In this document: positions 46,101-54,626 of the stretch, in pieces
Position numbering within the stretch: position 1 is the first letter of the stretch
Layout: each line of letters opens with the position of its first letter
Notes under the pieces: model-generated
Databases searched by the model: none
Told to the model about the DNA's origin: nothing
The model's input: only the letters and a program-made list of their open reading frames with translations
From: Cyclobacteriaceae bacterium
Lineage (GTDB): Bacteria > Bacteroidota > Bacteroidia > Cytophagales > Cyclobacteriaceae
Assembly: GCA_028285685.1 (NCBI GenBank)
Contig: JANQOR010000037.1
Location: 1-64,000, forward strand
Length of the DNA: 64,000 nt
Reading direction: 5' to 3'
Position numbers and translations under genes: made by a program

Positions 46101-46477
46101 TAAATATCAATCCAGCCATCTCCATTGATATCAACCATGGTTACTCCAGTGGTCCAACTTCCTTTGTTTTCAATGCCAGCTGCATTCGCAATTTCTTCAA
46201 AAACCAGGTTCCCTTTATTCAAATACAGCTGATCTGCAACCTGATTCCCTCCGAAATATATATCCTGTAATCCATCATTGTTAATATCCGCAATCGCCAC
46301 ACCGGAACCATGATAAACATTGTCATAAATGAACGGGTTAACTTCTTTGTTATCGACCACGATATTTTCAAAGTTGATACCTGTTTTTCCAGCGTCCAAC
46401 AGTTCAAACCGGGGTGATTGTGCATGGACACTTACACCGCTGAAAACAATCAGAAAGACCCCGAAACAATTCTTCAT
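43184..46477 (-). CDS. VCBS/FG-GAP repeat protein with ASPIC/UnbV domain
   Basis: 1,097 residues from ATG 46477, with ATG 46483 as alternative; signal peptide MKNCFGVFLIVFSGVSVHAQ. Many FG-GAP/VCBS-type calcium-binding units of the form DINNDGLQDIYFGGN, DYDKDGDLDLFLVNQ, DLDNDGDDDYVVGN occur along its length, forming a beta-propeller, with an ASPIC/UnbV-like segment in the middle (NSLRVILSPRGGEVLMGSKV, HFGIGKSTRVDQVKVHWSNG). Such giant secreted proteins in Bacteroidota are usually linked to SusC/D loci, as here, and are thought to bind or process polymers at the surface. No catalytic site visible. Confidence 0.93.
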   Translation of the reverse strand: MKNCFGVFLIVFSGVSVHAQSPRFELLDAGKTGINFENIVVDNKEVNPFIYDNVYHGSGVAIADINNDGLQDIYFGGNQVADQLYLNKGNLVFEEIANAAGIENKGSWTTGVTMVDINGDGWIDIYVCKSLYDEPSARRRNELYINNGDLTFTESAREYGLDDTWRSQQAVFFDYDKDGDLDLFLVNQPPNPGFLSVLKGKDWRYPALGCRLLQNDNGKFIDVTKKANVFDRGYGLSATTGDFNSDGWPDLYVSNDYNNPDFLYINQRDGTFINTIDESMGHISYFSMGIDVADINNDNLPDILTVDMVPEDNYNLKANMGGMYPAAFWATVEDGGHYQYMLNTLQLNRGTNSNQRNVFSDVSQYAGMAYTDWSWSPLIADFDNDGQKDVFISNGLVRDLRHTDALENTTRYLKEKKSDIQEIRESNGKIDVWDRLSLDELLSFYPVRKISNYAFRNTGNLGFDKITETWGLDEPSFSTGAAYADLDNDGDLDLVLNNVNDRAFLYENKSDKNNSLRVILSPRGGEVLMGSKVEIVVDGEIQNYEFSNSRGFYSSSEPVAHFGIGKSTRVDQVKVHWSNGLVTKLTDVKAGSVVVESNSSKNVREGTSSVQPYFNEVDLLSFAHRENKFDDYEREILLPHQMSIEGPKVAVGDVDGDSEDEIYIPGAFSYEGTVAGSINANLEAGKNSEEVASLFFDADNDGDKDLYVVTGGNEFDPGDVAYQDLFYENKDGSFDLINVLPQNAFSGSVAINADFDSDGDEDLFVAGRQIPGQYPSAASSFIYRNLKSESGSCTFEDVTNLIAPELKSIGMVTSALWSDFDLDDDADLLVVGEWMGIIIFENINGKLNRRDSKLTEELGWWNHINAVDLDNDGDDDYVVGNLGLNYKFQATKSEPFIVYYDDFDGNSKKDIVLAYYNFGGLYPVRGRSCSAQQIPDIKKKFENYNAFASADIFQVYGEEALDQSLTLQATNFENSYIENLGQGNFRLAPLPVITQLSPINASVFYDLNNDGLVDIVYAGNKYGTEVETPRADAGIGGVLINNGEMNFEPVTASKSGLFLNSNVKDLKIIKRNQKDYLLVASNNDKVRLFEINSDNRN

Positions 46478-46660
46478 ACACATAAATGGTCCATAAAACT
46501 AAATGAAAATACGCGCTTTGAATAAGTAAAAGTCAGATCCTCACCTACTGTGAAGTCTTTTATGGCAAGTATGCAGTTGACTTGACAAAGGATCAAGCTT
46601 TGCAAGCTGACGTCTAATCAAATACGCAATTTTGGCGATCCGAAATTTACTTAATAGGCA

Positions 46661-46697
46661 AAAAAAAACCATCCATCATGAGGATGGATGGTTTTTA
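46661..46697 (-). terminator. Strong bidirectional-type terminator after the lipoprotein gene
   Basis: ACCATCCATC (46668-46677), loop ATGAG, GATGGATGGT (46683-46692), ten perfect pairs, with A8 on one side and TTTT on the other. It ends the SusC-SusD-lipoprotein operon on the minus strand. Confidence 0.9.
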
Positions 46698-46712
46698 TCA
46701 ATTACTAGTTTA

Positions 46713-47858
46713 TTAATTAAGTACCACTGTTGAAAGACCAGCAGGTAGTACTACAGCATTTCCAGCCGCATCCCAAATCGAGAGGCTAAGAGTCACCTCC
46801 CCGTCAGCAGCTTTCCAGGAATACATATAGTCTAGTACATTATCTGCAAAAGTTGCAGTAACCTTAACAGCATCTCCATCTGTATCTGCCGCATCGATCA
46901 TTCCATCTTCATCATCATCAACTCCTGTGTAGTCTTCCGTTAGAGTGACGCTTCCTATATCTTCATCTAACAGAAGATTATAAAGCTGTCCGGAAGTTGT
47001 GGTTGCAGAATTGTCTCCAACAAGAAGTGGAGCAGTCAAATCTATGGTAAATGCATCCGTCACTGTTTCTGTAGCCATGGCAAATCCAGCAGCGGTAACT
47101 GCTGAGGCACCAGTGATTGTGAAAGTAATTTTCTCTTCCACAGCTCCCGGTGTTAAGGTAGCCACGTAGACAGAATCATCCATATCTTCATCCAAAACAG
47201 CAGTAACAGCACCAAAAGTAGCTGTCCCACTAGTTATGGTCAAAGTAGGAAGAGTTGTCAATTCAACGGTAAAGTCATTTTCAAAGGCCATAACAACTGT
47301 CCCAGTTGCTGCTCCATTCAGAATAGCATCCTCAACAGTAACAGTGACCGATACAGTCTCAACTGGTGTCTCCAATGAAAAATCGCGTACCGCAGAAAGA
47401 AAATGATTTGCATTTCCAGAAGGGAACACTGTTCCACCTCTAGTTATCGTAGATACGAAATCAAATTCATCCTCTTCAGAATAACTAGCAACAGTTGTTC
47501 CCAATGCAGCTGCTATCGCATTCATGGTTATAGATCCTGAGAAACCTTGATTCCCGTTTGCATTTGCAGTAAAAGAAGTTTGATTTACAATCGTCCCGGT
47601 GTTTGTTCCATCTGTGACAGTCATAGTGAATGCCTCCACAGAGCTTCCATCGGTCTCATCAATAAATTCTACCTCAAAACTTACAGAAGAGGTTGGATCG
47701 GATAGCAGAAGATCTCCGCTAGGTGAAGAAACCCACACTGCAATAGCAGCGTTGTCTCCCGGCGTGAATATATCCGCGTCAATCCCACCTGCAGTATCAC
47801 ATGATGCCATTCCTAAAACGACAAGGCATGCGAGTAATATGTTTATATTATTTTTCAT
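46713..47858 (-). CDS. Surface lipoprotein of a SusC/D locus, Ig-like repeats
   Basis: 381 residues, lipobox VLGMASCDTAGG. The mature protein is very rich in Thr, Asp, Ala and Val and shows repeated strands (VSFEVEFIDETDG, VSVTVTVEDAILNG, TFTITGASAVTAAGFAM), so tandem Ig-like or cadherin-like domains are likely. Near residue 330 GVDDDEDGMIDAADTDGD resembles a thrombospondin-3/EF-type calcium loop. It occupies the place of SusE/SusF-like binding proteins as the third gene after susC and susD. The substrate is unknown. It ends just before a strong terminator. Confidence 0.85.
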   Translation of the reverse strand: MKNNINILLACLVVLGMASCDTAGGIDADIFTPGDNAAIAVWVSSPSGDLLLSDPTSSVSFEVEFIDETDGSSVEAFTMTVTDGTNTGTIVNQTSFTANANGNQGFSGSITMNAIAAALGTTVASYSEEDEFDFVSTITRGGTVFPSGNANHFLSAVRDFSLETPVETVSVTVTVEDAILNGAATGTVVMAFENDFTVELTTLPTLTITSGTATFGAVTAVLDEDMDDSVYVATLTPGAVEEKITFTITGASAVTAAGFAMATETVTDAFTIDLTAPLLVGDNSATTTSGQLYNLLLDEDIGSVTLTEDYTGVDDDEDGMIDAADTDGDAVKVTATFADNVLDYMYSWKAADGEVTLSLSIWDAAGNAVVLPAGLSTVVLN

Positions 47859-47891
47859 AATAATCTTAACGTTTTAATTAATGAGCATCAA

Positions 47892-49235
47892 TTACCAATT
47901 GCTCAGCCAATCAATTGCTCCGGTTTTCAACAATGAAGCAGGTGAAAGAACTGGCTCTGGCGCATTGCTGTTAAACAGGTACGTTTGCTGTCCGTAGTCC
48001 CAGTTCGTAGGAACTGCGCTCCCAGACACAGGACTCAAAGCTGGAATGCCTGTTCGTCTCCAGTCGCTCCAAATTTCCGGTTGAGTAAACAAACCAATGT
48101 ACTTCTGCGTCATAATCTTCTCCTCTGTTACAGGAGCAGCAACACTTGCCTGAGCAACATAATCATCGTACTCATCACCTCCGGAAGCAAAACCCATCTC
48201 AACAAATGATGCATTGATTCCATTCAGATACGCGGTCTGAGCAGTTGCAGTATTTCCGTTAAGTCTGAATTCCGCCTCAGCTATGATAAACTGAATCTCT
48301 CGATAAGAAATCAAGTCTTGTCTGAAAGGCGCGATAAAGTACGGATGCGGGGTTCCATTAATTGTAAACGTCTGATCCATAACACCCAATCTGTCTGTAT
48401 CATTCAGTCCCGTCATCAGCGCTCTCATGGTCGGGTGGAACTCGATATCTCCCTCACGACCATTATTGAATCGGTACCATCCACCAGAGGCAGGGTCAGT
48501 TCCATACTGATAAGACATATTGTGAGAACGGCTTGTAAATGAAGCCTGAGCTCTAGACAATGCGTTATTTAAATCTCCTACATGAAGATAGTACCTTGCA
48601 AGGATGGCATTGGTCGCCCTAGTCCAGGCAGCAATATCCCCACCATAGTACAGATCTTCACTTCCTGGAGCAATTGCTCCGGCAGGACCTGAAAACAACG
48701 TCAATGCTTCATTAAGAAGACTAAGCACCGCTGGGTAGATAATCGTTGCCTGATCATCAAAAACAGGATTAAAGTTCGCAGAACCTTGTCCCGCTTCTGT
48801 GTACGGCATATCTCCCCACACGTCCGACATCATCATGATTGTATAAGCTTCGATAACTTTCGCAACACCTAGGTAATGATTATATCCATTTTCCTCTGCG
48901 ATGGAAGTTACGATTCCAAGCTCATTAAGGATGTTTTCGTAACAATCGCTCCATGCCGCATCAAATCGGATCGCCTGGATCTGATATTGATTGAATGAAG
49001 ACCACTGTCTCGCGACACCTTCCACCTGCTGTGTAAATAGGCTATTCCAACGTGAGAAGGAACTACCGTATACATCTGCAAGCGATATTTGAATTTGCCC
49101 TGTCAAACCAGTAATCGGAACCGATAATGGCTTGTTTGGGTCAGCGTTTAAATCTCCGCCGATAAAGTCCTCACATGAAAAGGCAGAAAGCACCAATGTC
49201 ATGAGAAGTATATTCTTAAATTTCATGTATTTCAT
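47892..49235 (-). CDS. SusD/RagB family nutrient-binding lipoprotein
   Basis: 447 residues with signal and lipobox LSAFSCEDFIGG; the ATG at 49226 would shorten the N-terminus by three residues. TPR-like helices (FDAAWSDCYENILNELGIVT, YLGVAKVIEAYTIMMMSDVW, GDMPYTEAGQGSANFNPVFD) are typical of the SusD-like_2 subfamily. It forms the lid of the outer-membrane importer with the SusC protein encoded immediately upstream, 11 bp away. The ligand may be a peptide or oligosaccharide; no degradative enzyme sits in the operon to tell. Confidence 0.96.
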   Translation of the reverse strand: MKYMKFKNILLMTLVLSAFSCEDFIGGDLNADPNKPLSVPITGLTGQIQISLADVYGSSFSRWNSLFTQQVEGVARQWSSFNQYQIQAIRFDAAWSDCYENILNELGIVTSIAEENGYNHYLGVAKVIEAYTIMMMSDVWGDMPYTEAGQGSANFNPVFDDQATIIYPAVLSLLNEALTLFSGPAGAIAPGSEDLYYGGDIAAWTRATNAILARYYLHVGDLNNALSRAQASFTSRSHNMSYQYGTDPASGGWYRFNNGREGDIEFHPTMRALMTGLNDTDRLGVMDQTFTINGTPHPYFIAPFRQDLISYREIQFIIAEAEFRLNGNTATAQTAYLNGINASFVEMGFASGGDEYDDYVAQASVAAPVTEEKIMTQKYIGLFTQPEIWSDWRRTGIPALSPVSGSAVPTNWDYGQQTYLFNSNAPEPVLSPASLLKTGAIDWLSNW

Positions 49236-49246
49236 CGTCTTTACTA

Positions 49247-52200
49247 TTAGAAATTAAGGCCTACCTTAAACATAAGGGTTCTAGTAGATGGATTGTTGAA
49301 ATAATCAAATCCCTGACCATTACCGGTACCGGTCAAACTGGTCTCAGGGTCAACACCATCGTACTCCCAATCATACCATAGGTTTCTTCCAACAAAACCA
49401 ATTGTTGCACTCTGTACGAAATTGTTAGCGAACAAAGAACTAGGAAGCTGATAGTTAACACTAACTTCTCTTAGTCTGATCCATCCGCCATCTTGCACAA
49501 ATTGCTCTCCAACAGCACCAAAACCTCCAAGAGACGAAGTCCAGTAAGCCTGATCCCTCACAATCGCAATATTGTTAGGAACATAGTTTGGCGTCTCGGA
49601 AGTACCAACATTGATCACACCGTTCAAGATATGTGGATTTTCCTCCCTTGTATCAGCTGTAAGTTGAGATCTTCCAAAGAATGAAAGTGCCCATGCTGTA
49701 CCATTCCACAAGTCTCCACCTTTTCTCCAGTCGAGTAGGAATCCTACTGATACTTGCTTATAAGTAAAGTTGTTTCTCCATCCTAGGATGAAGTCAGGAT
49801 TTGGATTTCCAATCGCTCTCTGAGTATTGTCAATCGCCTGATATCCATACTCTGCAGAGTTAGGATCATTGTTGATAACAATATCTCCACTTGGAATAGC
49901 AAGACTAGTATCGTCAGCTCCTCCAGCACCTGTTCTTTGGTATGCGCCTCCAGAGATTCCACCATATGGCTGTCCCTTTATTGCATAAGAACCTGCACTA
50001 TTAAATCCTGCTAGGAATACTCTTTCGATACCTGGAGCAAGCTCATCAACAATAGTCTCAGACCTTGTAAAGTTCACTTGAGTATCCCAATTAAGGTCTC
50101 CTGATTGAACCGGAGTAGCATTGATTGTCAATTCTATCCCATCAGTAGACAACTGACCAGCATTCAACCATGCACTAGTAAAGCCTGATTCAGCAGAAAC
50201 GGAAGCAGGTAGAATAGCATCTTCAGTCGTTTGATCATAGTAGGCAAAATCTACTCCTACCCTTCCATCAAGGAACCTCAAATCCAAGCCTATTTCGATA
50301 GAAGTTGTCAACTCTGGAGTAAGGCCAGGGTTTCCAAGTCTGTCATCCAATTCGAAAGATGTTACACCATTGATCGGCCAAGGAATGCTAGTTCCCCATC
50401 CGTCTCCGATGTTAGCAGTGTTCTCATATACTGAAGAAGTACTGTAAGCATTTGGAGGAGGAGCTCCAACCTGTGCCCATGAGAATCGTACCTTACCAAA
50501 AGTCAAGATGTCATTCTGTGGCATTAACTCTGTAAATGCCAAAGCTGTAGACACTGAAGGATAGAAGAATCCTGCATCAGCAGCATTAAAGTCAAGTGGA
50601 TTCACCAACCTGGAATCATAATCCTGACGAGCTGAAAGCGTAACAAACGCAGTATTTCTCCAGCTAGTTTCAACCTGGCCATAGAAGCCGATAGTTCTAT
50701 ACCTTGTATCATCTTCTGCTGCACTAATTGTAGTAGCATTACTAATATCAAGGAAACCACCGAATACAAGACCATCACCTTGCGTGTAGGTATTGTGTCG
50801 GTTGAAGCTAAACATGTTAATACCGGCTAGGTAGTTTAAGGCAAAATCCTCGTTCAACTGACCTGCTCCACTAAGATTCAGATAAAAATCAGTTTGTCTC
50901 GTAACATACTCGTCCAAAATGATGGTACCATTTGGATTTGTTCTAGAGTTAATTTCAAAATCCTGCTTTCTGTCATCATTTGTGATATCAGTACCTACGT
51001 TCAACGCAAAGTTGACCCAATCACTTACTTTATAGTTTGCTTTGAAACTTCCAAAGGTTCTGTGAACAACTTCATGCCTCAACGTATTGTTAACTACCCA
51101 GTAGGGGTTGTCATATCCACCACCACCACGGTAGTTTCGCTGACGACCATCGGGGAAGATATATGATGATGGCTCATCAAAAGCATCATGTCCAAAACCA
51201 TTCGAGTTATCGAATGTGATTGGTGTTCTATAAAGCCCCAGTAGCAACCCGGAGACATTGGATCCTTGCTGAATCCTCTGGTGATCATTTCTAGTATAGT
51301 TGATCGTCGCTTCAAAGGAAAGTGCCTCACTAGCCTTCAAAGTAGTTGCTATGGCAGCTGTTTTCCTTTGATACTCCTCATTAGGAATAACTCCCTCCTG
51401 ATCGTGATTGGATGCAGAAAAACGGAATGTAGCAATATCATTACCTCCTGAAATACTCAGAGAGTTCGTATGGGTCACCGCTGTTCTGTAGAAATCACCC
51501 AAGTTGTCATAAACATTGGCTGCTGGTCCACTACCACCAGTTACAAGGAATCCGTTGTTATCGAACCTGTAGTTTCCGTCGTTGTCAAACGCAGAAGCTC
51601 CAGGAGCCTGCGGGTGATCCGGATCAGTAGAATAAGATAAGTCTGTTACTCTAGGACCCCAAGAAGTAGAAAATCCAGTACTTGGATCAAAGTAAGCTCC
51701 GCCCCATCCCTGTGCATACGTGCGCTGCAATTCAGGAGCAGTTGTGACCTTATCTAGTGCTACCTGAGAAGTGAAATTAACTCTCAAACCGGCTCCCTTC
51801 GATCCTTTCTTCGTCGTAATCACGATCACACCAGTAGATCCTGCAGTACCGTAAAGGGCAGTAGCGGCAGCACCTTTCAGAACACTTACCGACTCTATGT
51901 CATTAACATTAAGGTCCATCAACCTGTTGGATTGAGCTGTTCCCGCGGTGTTTGCTTCAGTGCCACTTATTGTTTCATTATTGGTTCTTACACCATCAAT
52001 CACAATAATTGGCTGGTTATTACCAATAATTGAAGTAACACCTCTCAACAAAATTCGAGTACCACCGCCCGCTGATCCTGAAGATCGGGTGATCTGGATT
52101 CCGGCTGCTTTTCCCACAAGTGCGTCCGTAGCATTCACAGCACCGGAATTAACCAACGTTTGGCTTTCCACTTTTTGGACTGCATATCCCAGTGCTTTCT

Positions 52201-52537
52201 CACTTCTTTCAACCCCAAGTGCCGTAACTACCACTTCGGATAGTTCCGTTACATCAGAGGCCAGAGTGATGTCGATCACTGTTCTAGAGCCCACGGCAAC
52301 CTCTTGCTCAGCAAATCCAACAGAGGAGAACACAAGCACAGCTCCTTGTTCTACACTCAAGCTAAAATTACCATCAAGATCTGTTGTGGTTCCGTTTGTT
52401 GTGCCTTTAATCACAACATTCACACCAGGAAGTCCTTCACCATCATTGGTGACCTTCCCGGAGACCGTTCTTGATTGCGCCATTACAGTAATGACCGCAA
52501 GAAAGAACAAAGTACTTAGTAGTAAGATCTTTCTCAT
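49247..52537 (-). CDS. SusC/RagA family TonB-linked outer-membrane protein
   Basis: 1,096 residues. Signal peptide, N-terminal CarboxypepD_reg-like domain (RTVSGKVTNDGEGLPGVNVV), a TonB box LSEVVVTALG, a plug domain (QIRFR-like LLRGVTSIIGNNQPIIVIDG, VSVLKGAAATALYGTAGSTG) and a 22-strand barrel ending TLMFKVGLNF. All parts of a complete importer are present. It is the first gene of the operon with susD and the lipoprotein; a -7/-33 promoter candidate lies 37 bp upstream. Confidence 0.97.
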   Translation of the reverse strand: MRKILLLSTLFFLAVITVMAQSRTVSGKVTNDGEGLPGVNVVIKGTTNGTTTDLDGNFSLSVEQGAVLVFSSVGFAEQEVAVGSRTVIDITLASDVTELSEVVVTALGVERSEKALGYAVQKVESQTLVNSGAVNATDALVGKAAGIQITRSSGSAGGGTRILLRGVTSIIGNNQPIIVIDGVRTNNETISGTEANTAGTAQSNRLMDLNVNDIESVSVLKGAAATALYGTAGSTGVIVITTKKGSKGAGLRVNFTSQVALDKVTTAPELQRTYAQGWGGAYFDPSTGFSTSWGPRVTDLSYSTDPDHPQAPGASAFDNDGNYRFDNNGFLVTGGSGPAANVYDNLGDFYRTAVTHTNSLSISGGNDIATFRFSASNHDQEGVIPNEEYQRKTAAIATTLKASEALSFEATINYTRNDHQRIQQGSNVSGLLLGLYRTPITFDNSNGFGHDAFDEPSSYIFPDGRQRNYRGGGGYDNPYWVVNNTLRHEVVHRTFGSFKANYKVSDWVNFALNVGTDITNDDRKQDFEINSRTNPNGTIILDEYVTRQTDFYLNLSGAGQLNEDFALNYLAGINMFSFNRHNTYTQGDGLVFGGFLDISNATTISAAEDDTRYRTIGFYGQVETSWRNTAFVTLSARQDYDSRLVNPLDFNAADAGFFYPSVSTALAFTELMPQNDILTFGKVRFSWAQVGAPPPNAYSTSSVYENTANIGDGWGTSIPWPINGVTSFELDDRLGNPGLTPELTTSIEIGLDLRFLDGRVGVDFAYYDQTTEDAILPASVSAESGFTSAWLNAGQLSTDGIELTINATPVQSGDLNWDTQVNFTRSETIVDELAPGIERVFLAGFNSAGSYAIKGQPYGGISGGAYQRTGAGGADDTSLAIPSGDIVINNDPNSAEYGYQAIDNTQRAIGNPNPDFILGWRNNFTYKQVSVGFLLDWRKGGDLWNGTAWALSFFGRSQLTADTREENPHILNGVINVGTSETPNYVPNNIAIVRDQAYWTSSLGGFGAVGEQFVQDGGWIRLREVSVNYQLPSSLFANNFVQSATIGFVGRNLWYDWEYDGVDPETSLTGTGNGQGFDYFNNPSTRTLMFKVGLNF

Positions 52538-52574
52538 ACTTTACTTTTTTGGTTATAAATAGATTACAAAGGCC

Positions 52575-52607
52575 TAAAGATAAGGCAATCTTTGCCACAT
52601 ATTCAAA
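52575..52607 (-). promoter_or_regulatory. Bacteroidota-type promoter of the susC operon
   Basis: On the minus strand TTTG (plus 52604-52607) and TATCTTTA (plus 52575-52582) are separated by 21 bases, close to the -33/-7 arrangement of the phylum. The -7 box lies 37 bp before the susC ATG. Confidence 0.45.
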
Positions 52608-52724
52608 ACAGAATGCGTTAAAACCCTTTTTTTGCCAGATGTCAACACTTACTACCGGTGCTATAAAAATTAAAACTGCGGTCTTTTTTAGCTAAAAGTA
52701 GGAGTCAATTCATCGAGATAAACA

Positions 52725-52732
52725 TAGATTTG
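52725..52732 (+). promoter_or_regulatory. TAnnTTTG -7 box upstream of the transketolase genes
   Basis: TAGATTTG, exact consensus, lies 39 bp before ATG 52772. No clear -33 TTTG was seen. Confidence 0.4.
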
Positions 52733-52771
52733 CGTTTCCCGAAATACCGCGAATTATAATTATCACACTAG

Positions 52772-53617
52772 ATGCAAGCAGATCTTGATAACCTCCAAAA
52801 AATTTGCTCCCAAACACGTCGAGATATAGTTAGAATGGTTCATGCAGTACAATCTGGTCATCCAGGTGGCTCCCTGGGATGCACGGAATATTTTGTCTGC
52901 CTTTATCACTATATCATGTCCTACGACACCTTATTTAATATGGATGGAAGCAATGAGGACATGTTTTTTCTCTCAAACGGGCACATTTCGCCCGTTTTTT
53001 ACAGCACACTTGCTCGTGCAGGTTTTTTTGAGATATCTGAGCTTAAAACCTTTAGAAAAATCGGTTCACGTCTTCAAGGTCATCCTGCAACAGAGGAAGG
53101 GCTTCCAGGAGTTAGGATCGCGTCAGGTTCCCTGGGTCAAGGGCTGTCGGCTGCATCAGGGGCTGCTTTAGCGAAAAAAATCAATGGCGATGACAAACAT
53201 GTTTTTGTTCTCATGGGAGATGGAGAGCAGCAGGAAGGTCAAATTTGGGAGGCGGCCATGTTTGCAGCACACAACAAGATCGACAACCTAATCGCCACAA
53301 TAGACTACAATGGGCAACAAATAGATGGAAAAACGGATGATGTTAACTCCCTAGGTAATCTAACCGAAAAATACCTATCATTTGGCTGGGAAGTCCTATC
53401 GTGCGACGGCAACGATTTGCCAGGGCTGATCGAAACACTTGAGGAGGCAAAATCCAGAAGTCGGAAGGGCAAACCGATCCTGATTTTAATGAAGACTGAA
53501 ATGGGAAAGGGAGTTGATTTTATGGAGGGTACACACAAATGGCACGGAATTGCCCCTAATGATGAACAATTAGAAACGGCCTTGTCACAATTGGAAGAAA
53601 CCTTGGGAGACTATTAA
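52772..53617 (+). CDS. Transketolase, N-terminal (TPP-binding) subunit
   Basis: 281 residues, equal to the thiamine-diphosphate domain of transketolase, as a separate gene. SGHPGGSLGCTEYFVCLYHY, then the cofactor motif GDGEQQEGQIWEA ending in IATIDYNGQQIDG, the catalytic N-terminal half. The split is of the widespread two-gene type, not a frameshift: the stop is followed after 1 bp by the second subunit's ATG and both halves are of normal length. The enzyme links glycolysis and the pentose phosphate pathway. Confidence 0.95.
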   Translation: MQADLDNLQKICSQTRRDIVRMVHAVQSGHPGGSLGCTEYFVCLYHYIMSYDTLFNMDGSNEDMFFLSNGHISPVFYSTLARAGFFEISELKTFRKIGSRLQGHPATEEGLPGVRIASGSLGQGLSAASGAALAKKINGDDKHVFVLMGDGEQQEGQIWEAAMFAAHNKIDNLIATIDYNGQQIDGKTDDVNSLGNLTEKYLSFGWEVLSCDGNDLPGLIETLEEAKSRSRKGKPILILMKTEMGKGVDFMEGTHKWHGIAPNDEQLETALSQLEETLGDY

Positions 53618-53618
53618 A

Positions 53619-54572
53619 ATGACAAAATTCACATACACAGAAAAAAAAGACACAAGATCTGGATTTGGTGATGGTCTTCTAGAACTCGGGAGATCAAATC
53701 CAGACGTGGTTGGGCTATGTGCTGATCTAATTGGTTCGTTGAAAATGGGAGCCTTCCAAAAAGAATTCCCTGATCGATTCTTTCAAACCGGAATTGCCGA
53801 AGCAAATATGATGGGAATTGCTGCAGGCTTAGCTACAGCGGGTAAAATTCCATTCACAGGAACTTTTGCAAATTTTTCTACCAGCCGGGTTTACGATCAG
53901 CTGAGACAATCCATTGCCTATTCCGAAAAAAATGTCAAAGTGTGTGCATCTCACGCTGGCTTGACGCTTGGAGAAGATGGAGCCACCCACCAAGTTTTGG
54001 AAGATATAGGAATGACCAAAATGCTACCAAATTTCACAGTGATAAACCCTTGCGATTACCACCAAACCAAGGCAGCAACTATAGCAATCGCACAGCATCA
54101 TGGACCGGTATATCTGCGATTCGGGAGACCGGGTTGGCCAATGTTCATGCAGAATCAACCATTTGAGATTGGCAAAGCCATAACCCTGATTGAGGGAAGT
54201 GACGTTTCGATTTTTGCCACGGGCCACATGGTATGGAAAGCGGTCGAAGCTGAAGCAATATTGTCTGAACAGAGCATTTCCGCTGAGGTAGTAAATATTC
54301 ACACGATCAAGCCTCTGGATATTTCAGCTATTCTCAAGTCAATTGACAAGACGGGTTGTGTTGTTTCAGCTGAAGAACACCAAATTGCAGGAGGGCTCGG
54401 TGAAAGCATTTCGAATGTGATTGTCACTAATCAACTTGTTCCGCAGGAATTTGTGGCGGTTGACGATCAATTTGGAGAGAGTGGAAAACCTGAAGAGCTT
54501 TTGGACAAGTATGGGCTTGGTACCTCTGACATTGTTGAAAAAGCTAAAAAAGCAATTGCCAGGAAACAGTAA
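53619..54572 (+). CDS. Transketolase, C-terminal subunit
   Basis: 317 residues containing the pyrimidine-binding domain (RFFQTGIAEANMMGIAAGLA with the catalytic Glu) and the C-terminal domain (STSRVYDQLRQSIAYSEKNV, FATGHMVWKAVEAEAIL, SAEEHQIAGGLGESI). It pairs with the N-terminal subunit encoded just upstream; intergenic distance 1 bp. The aminotransferase gene starts about 54 bp downstream. Confidence 0.95.
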   Translation: MTKFTYTEKKDTRSGFGDGLLELGRSNPDVVGLCADLIGSLKMGAFQKEFPDRFFQTGIAEANMMGIAAGLATAGKIPFTGTFANFSTSRVYDQLRQSIAYSEKNVKVCASHAGLTLGEDGATHQVLEDIGMTKMLPNFTVINPCDYHQTKAATIAIAQHHGPVYLRFGRPGWPMFMQNQPFEIGKAITLIEGSDVSIFATGHMVWKAVEAEAILSEQSISAEVVNIHTIKPLDISAILKSIDKTGCVVSAEEHQIAGGLGESISNVIVTNQLVPQEFVAVDDQFGESGKPEELLDKYGLGTSDIVEKAKKAIARKQ

Positions 54573-54626
54573 GTAATCCTAAGTTAGTTGAACAATGGAG
54601 CAGCTGACCAGATCTATCTTTCTAGC

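Noticed and set aside
51948-52562. Plus-strand 204-codon frame opposite the start of susC
   Set aside because: Ser/Thr/Pro-rich shadow of the SusC N-terminus, no start context and no family features.
52772-54572. Split transketolase as a broken gene
   Set aside because: Both halves have normal ends, lengths and motifs and are separated by one base between stop and start; this is the known two-subunit form.
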